Positions 1-5,774 of a DNA stretch of 8,093 nucleotides are shown one piece after another. Within the stretch, counting starts at the first letter, position 1. The number at the start of each line of letters is the position of its first letter. A program made the position numbers and the translations under genes. The stretch comes from Pseudonocardiales bacterium (lineage in GTDB: Bacteria; Actinomycetota; Actinomycetes; Mycobacteriales; Pseudonocardiaceae): the NCBI GenBank assembly GCA_025465385.1, contig JAODNG010000086.1, positions 1-8,093 on the forward strand, read 5' to 3'. Below the pieces are notes generated by a model that saw only the letters and a program-made list of their open reading frames with translations, did no database searches and was not told the origin of the DNA.

Positions 1-95
1 CGAGTGAGCTACCTGCTGACCCGACGTTCGTACCGTGGCTCGCGCTGGAACGGCCCGCCAACTCGACCAGAATTGGGTCAGCCAGCTCACGGTCG
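1..95. repeat. Long imperfect inverted repeat at the left edge
   Basis: Seen directly. The left arm has GTGAGCT (4-10) and GCTGACCC (15-22). The right arm has GGGTCAGC (75-82) and AGCTCAC (84-90). This gives 7 + 8 paired bases, with 4 unpaired bases on the left opposite 1 on the right. CGA at 1-3 can also pair with TCG at 93-95 if two bases bulge, so the structure may continue outside the window. The interior of about 52 bases has no clear gene. A further copy of GGTCAGC occurs at 144-150. It could be a large terminator or processing structure, since the leftward marR transcript ends at 146, or a remnant of a small mobile repeat. No target duplication can be tested because the left flank is cut. 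Confidence 0.55.
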
Positions 96-145
96 CCGAC
101 CGACCCCCGAGATCGAGTTCCTGGTGACCGCGGCGGAGATGCTGG

Positions 146-658
146 TCAGCACCGCCGGCTGGTCGTGGACAGCGGGTTATCGTTCAGTCCAGGGTGGACG
201 CCAGACGGAAGGCCGGTGTGCTCGGCGAGGTGTTGCAGGAGCGCGATGAGGTAGGTGCGGTCGTCCTCGCCGATTCCCGCGAGCAGTTCTGCCTCGTGCT
301 CGTCGGCGACACGTTGGGCACGGCCGAGCAGGTCGTGGGCGGTGCCGGTGAGGTGGATCGCGTGGGCACGCCGATCGGCGGGGTGGCGGCGGCGTTCGAT
401 GAGTCCTCGATCCTCGAGTTCGTCGACGAGGCCGACCATCACGTTGCGGTGGATGCCCATGGCGTCTGCGAGCCGCTGCTGGGACTGCCCCTCGCCTCGC
501 GAGAGGTGCATGAGCAGTCCGAAGTGACCCGGCCGCATGCCCAGCGGCGCCAGGCGCTTGGCGAACTCATGCGCGCTATACGCGCCGAGCTGGGACAGCA
601 GGAAGCTGGCTCGGCCGGCCAGCGGGTGACCAGTTGCCCGTGCCGTGACGTCGGCCAT
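146..658 (-). CDS. MarR-family winged-helix transcriptional regulator
   Basis: 170-residue cytosolic DNA-binding protein, probably a dimeric ligand-responsive repressor. The winged helix-turn-helix spans roughly residues 36-106. The recognition helix begins near IHRNVMVGLVDELEDRG (69-85), and the wing carries the family signature DRRAHAIHLT (95-104). The N- and C-terminal helices fit a dimer interface. Length is normal for the family, with a short non-conserved tail ending in Cys170, the only cysteine. It is divergent from the reductase-like gene at 785, and a perfect 21-base palindrome lies between them, so autoregulation and control of the neighbour are likely by the usual MarR logic (inference). 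The ATG at 656-658 has no Shine-Dalgarno at normal distance; a -10-like TAGCAT ends 6 bases upstream, so the mRNA may be leaderless. The ligand is unknown. Confidence 0.9.
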   Translation of the reverse strand: MADVTARATGHPLAGRASFLLSQLGAYSAHEFAKRLAPLGMRPGHFGLLMHLSRGEGQSQQRLADAMGIHRNVMVGLVDELEDRGLIERRRHPADRRAHAIHLTGTAHDLLGRAQRVADEHEAELLAGIGEDDRTYLIALLQHLAEHTGLPSGVHPGLNDNPLSTTSRRC

Positions 659-664
659 TCCACA

Positions 665-670
665 ATGCTA
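665..670 (-). promoter_or_regulatory. Candidate -10 element of marR (leaderless start)
   Basis: On the minus strand TAGCAT lies 6 bases before the marR ATG, which would place the transcription start at or near the A of the start codon. Leaderless mRNAs are common in actinobacteria, and no ribosome-binding site is visible here. No convincing -35 element sits at 16-18 bases; the TTGTCA within the palindrome is 23 bases away. The call is an inference from position. Confidence 0.3.
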
Positions 671-679
671 ACACCAGTG

Positions 680-700
680 ATTGTCATCTAAGATGACAAT
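680..700. promoter_or_regulatory. Perfect inverted repeat, probable MarR operator
   Basis: Half-sites ATTGTCATCT (680-689) and AGATGACAAT (691-700) are exact reverse complements around a single A at 690. Size, symmetry, AT-rich composition in a GC-rich background, and location in the divergent marR/reductase gap are all typical of MarR-family operators. It lies 21 bases upstream of the marR ATG, so bound repressor would cover the marR promoter. A further partial half-site AGATGAC occurs at 724-730. Binding by this particular regulator is inferred. Confidence 0.8.
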
Positions 701-784
701 AAGCTGTTGGCGGTGCCAGGCCGAGATGACCATGGGTGACGCGGCTGCGAAGCACATTGGACCCGCCGAGACCGGGGAGCCGAG

Positions 785-1423
785 ATGAAGTTGACGGTAT
801 TCGGAGCGACCGGCGGCATTGGTGGCCATGTCGTGCGACAGGCGCTAGATGCCGGCCACACGGTGACCGCAGTGGTGCGCGATCCGGCCCGGCTCACCGT
901 GCGCCACCCCGCGCTGGAAGTGGCGATCGTACCCGGCCTGACCGATCCTGACGTGCTGAGTCCGGTACTGGCGGCTAGCGATGCCGCGATCTCGGGAGTC
1001 GGCCCGCGCGGTCGCCACGACGGCCCGGTCGCCTCCAGCGCCACACGCGGGATTCTGCGCGCCTTGGAGGTAAGCGGCTCACGACGCTTTGTGGCGGTGA
1101 GCGCGGCGCCGGTCGGGCCGGCGCCGGAAGGCGACAGTTTCGTCAACCGCCGGATTGTGCTGCCGTTCGTCGGCGCCCTGTTCCGGGACCTCTACGCGGA
1201 TCTGGCCGAGATGGAAGACGAGATCCGGCGCAGCGCCACGGACTGGACGGTGGTGCGGCCACCCAAGCTCGTGAACAAGCCGCTGACCGGTACTTATCGG
1301 ACCGTCGTAGGCGGGAACGTGCCGCACGGCTACACAATCTCCCGCGCTGATGCGGCCCACGCCATGCTCGCCGCGCTGAACGATCCGGCGACTCTCAGAA
1401 AGGCGGTCGGGGTCGCCTACTGA
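785..1423 (+). CDS. NAD(P)-binding atypical SDR / NmrA-like reductase
   Basis: 212-residue cytosolic protein with one Rossmann fold. The dinucleotide-binding motif GATGGIGG occupies residues 7-14 directly after the first beta strand (MKLTVF). The next strand, HTVTAVVRDPARL, carries the Arg expected in NADP-preferring members. The C-terminal part has the VRPPKL / LTGTYR pattern of short atypical SDR proteins (YwnB, biliverdin reductase B and NmrA-like groups). The classical YxxxK catalytic pair is not evident, which is usual for this group. ATG at 785 has GGGGAG at 774-779, 5 bases upstream. It is divergent from marR and probably under its control, so a role in responding to a toxic or quinone-like compound is plausible but unproven. 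The substrate cannot be told from sequence. Confidence 0.87.
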   Translation: MKLTVFGATGGIGGHVVRQALDAGHTVTAVVRDPARLTVRHPALEVAIVPGLTDPDVLSPVLAASDAAISGVGPRGRHDGPVASSATRGILRALEVSGSRRFVAVSAAPVGPAPEGDSFVNRRIVLPFVGALFRDLYADLAEMEDEIRRSATDWTVVRPPKLVNKPLTGTYRTVVGGNVPHGYTISRADAAHAMLAALNDPATLRKAVGVAY

Positions 1424-1428
1424 CTCCT

Positions 1429-1461
1429 CTGTGTTCGCCGCAACGGCCATGCGGAACACAG
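1429..1461. terminator. Hairpin between convergent genes
   Basis: CTGTGTT (1429-1435) pairs with AACACAG (1455-1461), and CCGC (1438-1441) pairs with GCGG (1451-1454), giving 11 base pairs with a 2-base bulge and a 9-base loop. It starts 6 bases after the reductase stop and ends 19 bases from the response-regulator stop on the other strand, the expected place for a bidirectional terminator. No T-run follows on either strand, which is common for actinobacterial terminators but lowers certainty. Confidence 0.55.
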
Positions 1462-1480
1462 CCCCGAGAACCTCCGAGTC

Positions 1481-2113
1481 TTAGATCAGCTGTCGCTTCT
1501 GGGCGAAGACGATCGCCTGCACTCTGGTGTGGGCATCGAGCCTCTCCATAAGGGACTGGGTGTAGCTGCGGACGGTGTTGACGGTCAGCTGGAGCTCGAC
1601 GGCGATGTCCTTCGTGGTCAGCCCGGCAGCCATCAGCCGCAGGACGTCGACCTCCCGTGGACGCAGCTGTGGGTGCACCGGGCTCGCCTCGTCCAGCAGT
1701 CCCTGGGCGGTTTCCAGGCTGCGCGCAACGCTGCCGTCGATGACCATCCGGCCGTTGCGGACGTCCCTCAGCGCCTGTACAAGATCGAGATCGAGGGTCC
1801 CCTTGAGTAACACGCCGGCCGCGCCCGCTTCGAGGCAGCGGCGGAGGTTCTCCGCGTCGTCGTAGGCGGTCAGCATGACGATGCGTGCGGTCGGTACGAC
1901 GGTGGCGAGCTGCCGGCAGACGTCGGACCCGTTGAGGTCTCCGAGCCGAACGTCGAGCAGCACGAGATCGGGTCGTGCCCGACCGGCCACCTCCACGGTC
2001 TCCCGACCGGAATGGCACGCGGCGACGACCTCGAAGTCGGCCGCATGGGACAGCAACCGTTCGATGCCGTGCGCGACGACCGGGTGGTCATCGGCGATGA
2101 GAACGGTGCTCAT
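1481..2113 (-). CDS. NarL/FixJ-family two-component response regulator
   Basis: 210 residues. The receiver domain (about 3-120) has the acidic pair D8/D9, phospho-acceptor D54 in LLDVRL, T82 in MLTAYDD and K104 in GVLLKG, a complete active site. A LuxR-type helix-turn-helix follows (about 145-205), with LRPREVDVLRLMAAGLTTKD and the recognition segment VNTVRSYTQSLMERL. It should be a phosphorylation-activated DNA-binding transcription factor. The ATG overlaps the stop of the kinase gene as ATGA, and no good Shine-Dalgarno precedes it, so translation is probably coupled to the kinase and the two are cognate partners. The open frame runs far upstream to about 2614, but that part is the antisense-frame shadow of the kinase; MSTVLIADDHP is the canonical receiver start. 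Likely targets are the palindrome-rich region at 5410-5774 or its own operon (inference). Confidence 0.93.
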   Translation of the reverse strand: MSTVLIADDHPVVAHGIERLLSHAADFEVVAACHSGRETVEVAGRARPDLVLLDVRLGDLNGSDVCRQLATVVPTARIVMLTAYDDAENLRRCLEAGAAGVLLKGTLDLDLVQALRDVRNGRMVIDGSVARSLETAQGLLDEASPVHPQLRPREVDVLRLMAAGLTTKDIAVELQLTVNTVRSYTQSLMERLDAHTRVQAIVFAQKRQLI

Positions 2114-3264
2114 GGGCGGACCGCTGCGACGGGGACCGCGACACGGACGCTGGTCCCGCCGTCGTCGTTCTCCCCGAGACGCAAGGTTCCGGCGACTCCG
2201 TCGACCTTCTGCATCAGGCCAGGAATGCCCAGACCCGCGCGGCGCCCGGGCACCAGGTTGAGCTCGAAGTCCGCCGGCAGGCCCTTGCCATCGTCCTCGA
2301 CTGCCAGTACAACCTCCTGGGCCTGGTAGGCGACTGAAACGACGACGGCATTCGCCCGGGCGTGCTTCTCGATGTTGTGCAGGGCTTCCCGCACCACGGA
2401 CAGCAGGACTGTTTCGATCTCCGGCTTCGCGCGCGCCGGAGATCCCAGCGTGACCACCTCTGTAGCGATGCCGGTGCGGGCCGAGAACGTCGCGACGTCG
2501 CGCCGGATGGTCACCGGCAGCGCCTCGGCGGTGGGCATCAGGTTGTGCATCGCCTCGCGCAGGTAGCCCGACGCCTCCGCGGCATCGGCCTCGATTTCGC
2601 GCGCGGACTTGCACACCAGCTCCGGGTCGGCGGCGGCCGGGGCCTGCTGGAGTTCCTGCGCGGACATGGAGATCTTGAACAGGATCTGGCCGGCGGTGTC
2701 GTGGAGCTGCTGGGCGATGCGCTGGCGCTCCTCCTCCACCGCCAACCTCCCGGCGCGCTCGGCCCTGGCCGCGGTGACGATGAGCGGCGCGAGGGAAGCG
2801 CCGAACTCGCTCATCAGCAGGGTGGTCCGCGGCGAGACCCGGCGGCTCCTCATCCCGGCGTACATCACGCCGAGCCAGTTGCCGCCGAACTCGATCGGGA
2901 CCGCCGCGAGCCCGCGGATGTCGTCGCTGACGATCGCCTCGACCAGGTCGTCGAGGTGGTCAGCGTCGGCCGCGCAGTTACCGGTGGTGGCCGGCATGCT
3001 GCGCTCGAGCGCTCGCCAGCCGAGGCCACTGCCCCGCGGCAGTGTTATCCCGACGAGGTCAGCGCTGGTGCCCTCCGCGGCGCCGATGATTAAAGATTCC
3101 TTGCCGTCGTAGATCGCGATCGCCGCCAGATCGGCGCCGATCAGCCGGTGCACGCGCCGGCAAGCCTTGCTGACCAGGCCGGAGAGGTCAGCCAGGCCGG
3201 AGAGTCCGCGGGTCGCGAGGACCAAGTTGCGGACATCGTCGATGGATTTCACCGTGTAGCACAT
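2110..3264 (-). CDS. Soluble GAF-domain sensor histidine kinase (HisKA_3 type)
   Basis: 384 residues with the chosen ATG at 3262-3264. The order is: short N-terminus; a GAF-like sensory domain (about 20-165); a HisKA_3 dimerisation segment with QQLHDTAGQ (phospho-acceptor His188); and a HATPase_c domain with N-box REALHNIEKHA (292-302), G1 box EDDGKGLP (323-330) and G2 AGLGIPGL (343-350). There are no hydrophobic segments long enough to cross a membrane and no signal peptide, so it senses something in the cytosol. The GAF ligand (small molecule, redox state or haem) cannot be told. The start is supported by CGGAG at 3270-3274, 5 bases upstream; the frame stays open to 3354, but that extension lies within moeA. 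It is the probable phosphodonor for the overlapping response regulator and follows moeA by 2 bases. Confidence 0.92.
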   Translation of the reverse strand: MCYTVKSIDDVRNLVLATRGLSGLADLSGLVSKACRRVHRLIGADLAAIAIYDGKESLIIGAAEGTSADLVGITLPRGSGLGWRALERSMPATTGNCAADADHLDDLVEAIVSDDIRGLAAVPIEFGGNWLGVMYAGMRSRRVSPRTTLLMSEFGASLAPLIVTAARAERAGRLAVEEERQRIAQQLHDTAGQILFKISMSAQELQQAPAAADPELVCKSAREIEADAAEASGYLREAMHNLMPTAEALPVTIRRDVATFSARTGIATEVVTLGSPARAKPEIETVLLSVVREALHNIEKHARANAVVVSVAYQAQEVVLAVEDDGKGLPADFELNLVPGRRAGLGIPGLMQKVDGVAGTLRLGENDDGGTSVRVAVPVAAVRP

Positions 3265-3274
3265 CGTCACTCCG
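3262..3274 (-). promoter_or_regulatory. Shine-Dalgarno of the kinase gene embedded in the moeA end
   Basis: Reading the minus strand, CGGAG is followed at once by the moeA stop TGA, then CG, then the kinase ATG. The ribosome-binding site is therefore made from the final moeA codons. A ribosome terminating on moeA would stop on the kinase start, a standard arrangement for translational coupling and fixed stoichiometry. This element decides the kinase start codon. Confidence 0.75.
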
Positions 3275-4997
3275 TTCGCCGTGCGTCGGGTCCGTGCCAG
3301 GTCTCCCGGCCGGCGCTGCGGCCTGAGTAGCCGTCGCATCTGAGGAGCCGGCACCGGAAGGCCGTCGAGCGCAGCACTGTCCGCAGCGCCACGATCGGCG
3401 GGCTGTCGAACGCCTGGGCCGGGAGAACGAGCGCCTCGCTGGTCGAGGCGGTTCGGGCCACTTCGAGGACCGTGATGTCACCGATGCGCGCGACCAGCGC
3501 GGAAATGGGATCTGCCGCAGTACCAACGACGCCCCGGTCCAGTGCCAACGCCGCCGCGTGGCACAGGCCGGTCGATAGTGCCTCACTCGCCTCCCGGACG
3601 CCGGACTCGGTCCACTGCACCGATCCAGGAGGTATCTCGCGGCGGCGCATCTCGAGAAGTGCATCTGTCGCAGGCGAGTGCACACCGCTGATGATCGTGG
3701 TCTCCGCGCTGAACGCGGCGCCCGCGATCGGGATGGGTCGCACCTCGGCGCCCGCGGCGAAACCGGTCGACCCGACGGGGATACGCAGCACCGCTTCGGT
3801 TTGAACGATCGCGTTCAGCGCCCCCGCTCCGCGCTGCAGCGGGGTGACGACCAACTCATGGCGGCCCGTGCGTGGATCGACGATACGGGCAAGGCGCACC
3901 CGCAGGTACTCGTCCAGGTGCTGGGCCGAGCCCACGGCGCAGGCCAACCGGGCCGGCACCGCAAGCTCACCGAGCGATCCCGCCGTCTCCAGCACCCTGC
4001 GGAGCAGGGGCCGCACGAAGCACTCGAATGCGCGCTCGGCTGAAGCCGGGTACCCCGGCACCCCGACCACCGGAACCAGGCGGTCACCGGACAGCACCCC
4101 TAGCAAGACCGGATGTCCGGGCCGCATCGCGACCCCGTGCACGGCGATCGCGCCAAGGCGCCGCACGACCGTCGCGGTGTGGTCGCCGCGGCCGGCACTC
4201 GAGCCGGCGATCACCAGTACGACATCCGCGCGTAGCGCGGCCTGCGCCACGGCGGCGGCGATCTGGTCCGGCCGATCCGGCGCGATCGGCAGCCGCAGGA
4301 CCTCGCCGCCCGCCTCCTCAGTCATCCCGGCCAGCATCAGCGAGTTCGTGTCCAGCACCTCGCCGGGTGCGAGGACCGCGCCAAACGGCCGGACCTCGTC
4401 CCCGGTCGGCAGGATTGCCACCACCGGCTGGCGCCGGACCCGCATCGTGTGGTGACCAGCCGCGGCCAACGCCGCCATGTCAACCGGCCGGATGCGGTGG
4501 CCGGCCGGTAGCACGAGTTGGGCCGCCTGAATGTCCTCGCCGACCCGGCGCACATGACGGCCGGGCGCGACGGAGGTATCGATCTCCGCGCTGCCGTCGT
4601 TGATCAGCCGGACGTGTTCGCGCATGATCACGGCATCGCGCCCGTCCGGCATCAGATCCCCGGTGTCGACGCGGTCGAACTCCGCGGGCAATAGCCGTAC
4701 GGCCCGCTGCGGCGTCGCGGTGTTCGTGTCGGCGGCGTGCACCGCGATGCCGTCCATGGCGGCGGCCCGGTAGGCGGGCACCGACCACAGCGCCCGCATG
4801 GGCTCCGCGGTGACCCGCCCACCGGCGGCAGCAACGCCAACCACCTCGACACCGACCGCAGCGACCCATCCGGCCCGTGCACACGTCCGCATCCATACCC
4901 GGAACGCCTCCGCCACCGGGTCCGCACCGACCACGTCGTCTTGAGGCTGCCGCAAGTCATCGGTCGGCGTGTCCCCACGCGACCACGTCACTGTCAC
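3267..4997 (-). CDS. MoeA-type molybdopterin molybdotransferase with C-terminal PBP-like extension
   Basis: 576 residues from GTG 4995-4997. The MoeA core (about 25-423) should insert molybdate or tungstate into adenylylated molybdopterin. It shows AMDGIAV (80-86), PTGDEV (197-202), GEVLDTNS (212-219), AGSSAGRGD (264-272), MRPGHPV (291-297) and GVPGYPAS (312-319), all family signatures. Residues about 431-561 resemble the periplasmic-binding-protein-like domain found fused to some MoeA proteins: the start ISGVHSPATDALLE and the end FRCRLLRCDGYSG match its two ends. At about 130 residues it is short for that domain, and its middle seems missing. The GTG chosen has GGGGA 6 bases upstream; another in-frame GTG at 5022-5024 lacks a ribosome-binding site. 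It sits 64 bases after the cupin stop and directly before the kinase. The gene symbol is given for the core domain only. Confidence 0.88.
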   Translation of the reverse strand: MTVTWSRGDTPTDDLRQPQDDVVGADPVAEAFRVWMRTCARAGWVAAVGVEVVGVAAAGGRVTAEPMRALWSVPAYRAAAMDGIAVHAADTNTATPQRAVRLLPAEFDRVDTGDLMPDGRDAVIMREHVRLINDGSAEIDTSVAPGRHVRRVGEDIQAAQLVLPAGHRIRPVDMAALAAAGHHTMRVRRQPVVAILPTGDEVRPFGAVLAPGEVLDTNSLMLAGMTEEAGGEVLRLPIAPDRPDQIAAAVAQAALRADVVLVIAGSSAGRGDHTATVVRRLGAIAVHGVAMRPGHPVLLGVLSGDRLVPVVGVPGYPASAERAFECFVRPLLRRVLETAGSLGELAVPARLACAVGSAQHLDEYLRVRLARIVDPRTGRHELVVTPLQRGAGALNAIVQTEAVLRIPVGSTGFAAGAEVRPIPIAGAAFSAETTIISGVHSPATDALLEMRRREIPPGSVQWTESGVREASEALSTGLCHAAALALDRGVVGTAADPISALVARIGDITVLEVARTASTSEALVLPAQAFDSPPIVALRTVLRSTAFRCRLLRCDGYSGRSAGRETWHGPDARRTE

Positions 4998-4998
4998 T

Positions 4999-5026
4999 CG
5001 GTGTCCCCATGCGTGGCACGACACCG
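4999..5026 (-). promoter_or_regulatory. Hairpin over the moeA ribosome-binding site
   Basis: CGGTGTC (4999-5005) and GACACCG (5020-5026) are exact reverse complements. Within the 14-base loop CCA (5007-5009) can pair with TGG (5014-5016). In the minus-strand mRNA the 3' arm ends one base before the proposed moeA GTG, and the Shine-Dalgarno GGGGA (5004-5008) falls partly in the stem and partly in the inner pairing. It could lower moeA translation relative to the cupin, or act as a switchable or processing structure. It is far too small to be the known molybdenum-cofactor riboswitch. Confidence 0.4.
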
Positions 5027-5061
5027 GCGCGACGTCCGCGCTCCGATCAGCTCCACCACGG

Positions 5062-5409
5062 TCAACCGCTGATGACGAACAGCTTCGCGAACGGCTGCGT
5101 CACGGTCCACGTGGACTTCGTGCCCTTGGTGAACGAGGCGACGTCGCCTGGCCGGAGGGTGACCTTCTCGCCGCTCTCGAGGTCGACGACCAGCTCTCCC
5201 TTCAGCGCGTGGATGGTCTCGTCGGCGTTGAACGGGTAGGGGAAACTCTGCGGCTCCGAGCGCCACAGCCCGACGGCCAGCGTCGCGTCCTCGGCTCCTT
5301 CAGTCCGGATCCAGTGGACCTCCCCGATCGCCTCTCCACCCACCATGAACGGCTCGTAGTCCTCAGTGGCGGTATCAGATTTGGCGTACTCGGCGGTCTT
5401 CGTCGTCAT
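5062..5409 (-). CDS. Small cupin-fold protein (cupin_3 / DUF861-like)
   Basis: 115 residues from ATG 5407-5409, a single cupin barrel. Motif 1 reads FPYPFNADETIHALKGEL (56-73), keeping the E64 and G71 positions. Motif 2 reads LRPGDVASFTKGTKSTW (85-101), with the PGD turn, and the protein ends in the typical AKLFVIS strand. The usual metal-binding residues are mostly absent: HxH is replaced by FPY and the motif-2 His position is Ser99, so a metal-dependent activity is doubtful. A role in binding a small ligand, or in supporting the divergent molybdoenzyme, is inference from position. The upstream GAAAGAG is a weak ribosome-binding site; the frame is open to 5487, but the segment before MTTKTAEY is not cupin-like. 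First gene of the presumed cupin-moeA-kinase-regulator operon. Confidence 0.82.
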   Translation of the reverse strand: MTTKTAEYAKSDTATEDYEPFMVGGEAIGEVHWIRTEGAEDATLAVGLWRSEPQSFPYPFNADETIHALKGELVVDLESGEKVTLRPGDVASFTKGTKSTWTVTQPFAKLFVISG

Positions 5410-5612
5410 CTTCACTCTTTCTCGATCGGGTTTATGAATGGCTGCGGATGCAGATAAGGTGGGTCCTTCAGCCGACACTGGAAGCATATGCGCATACGAA
5501 CTAACAGAACACCACCGTTTGCGGGTGGGCGCCCAGCAACCTCAACACACCGCCGTTGAGCTGCTCGTTAACCGCCACGTAACAGGCTCGACACCAAGGT
5601 TTTTCACCAACA

Positions 5613-5685
5613 CCTGCATTTGCAGGGATAGCGCATCCGGCTATCGAATGAATTTGTGGACAGTTACACGGATTCACCTGCAGGT
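5613..5685. promoter_or_regulatory. Pair of related CCTGCA inverted repeats
   Basis: The first site is CACCTGCA followed by TTGCAGG, symmetric around 5619.5. The second is CACCTGCAGGT, symmetric around 5680.5. They share CACCTGCA and CCTGCA/TGCAGG symmetry, and their centres are 61 bases apart, about six helical turns, which would put both on the same DNA face. This is what two operator copies for a dimeric regulator would look like; the regulator is not identified. Confidence 0.4.
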
Positions 5686-5718
5686 CACGCATACGTAACC
5701 GGCGCTTGCCTAACTGAA

Positions 5719-5738
5719 CGCGTCGTTTCGGCGACGCG
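5719..5738 (+). promoter_or_regulatory. GC-rich hairpin upstream of the molybdoenzyme gene
   Basis: CGCGTCG (5719-5725) and CGACGCG (5732-5738) form a perfect 7-base stem around a 6-base loop, TTTCGG. It ends 23 bases before the GGAGG ribosome-binding site at 5762. If transcribed, it would be a stable 5'-leader hairpin that could protect the mRNA or modulate its expression; if upstream of the transcription start, it could be an operator. No T-run follows it, so it is not a standard attenuator. Confidence 0.4.
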
Positions 5739-5774
5739 GCCGATTGTATTCATCGTCCCACGGAGGACTCTACG

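Larger units (their letters stand above)
5410..5774. promoter_or_regulatory. Divergent control region between cupin and molybdoenzyme genes
   Basis: 365 bases without a convincing gene and visibly less GC-rich than the flanking coding sequence. It contains several exact symmetric elements: TATGCGCATA (5487-5496), TGGGCGCCCA (5526-5535), CTCAAC/GTTGAG (5541-5546 and 5555-5560), CCTGCA/TGCAGG (5613-5626), ACCTGCAGGT (5676-5685) and CGCGTCG/CGACGCG (5719-5738). CGCATACG (5491-5498 and 5688-5695), CACCTGCA (5611-5618 and 5675-5682) and ACGTAAC (5577-5583 and 5693-5699) each occur twice. Both divergent promoters must lie here, but no -35/-10 pair stands out. The symmetric sites are candidate binding sites for the locally encoded response regulator or other factors; which protein binds which site is unknown. 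Confidence 0.6.

Noticed and set aside
4..249. Plus-strand 81-codon open frame at the left edge
   Set aside because: It runs antisense over the end of marR, has no ribosome-binding site and is rich in Arg/Gly/Pro as expected for a shadow frame; the inverted repeat occupies much of it.
2114..2614. N-terminal extension of the response regulator
   Set aside because: The extension lies inside the kinase gene in another frame and has shadow-frame composition; the receiver domain begins properly at 2113 with an ATGA overlap.
3265..3354. Longer kinase start at 3354
   Set aside because: The extra 30 residues are Arg/Pro-rich, lie inside moeA, and have no ribosome-binding site comparable to CGGAG before the ATG at 3264.
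5655..5670. CRP/GlxR-like GTG-N8-CAC site
   Set aside because: Only the GTG and CAC cores match; most other consensus positions differ, and such a spaced core is frequent by chance.
5438..5698. 86-codon open frame in the divergent intergenic region
   Set aside because: No Shine-Dalgarno, atypical codon use, overlap with many palindromes and no recognisable domain.
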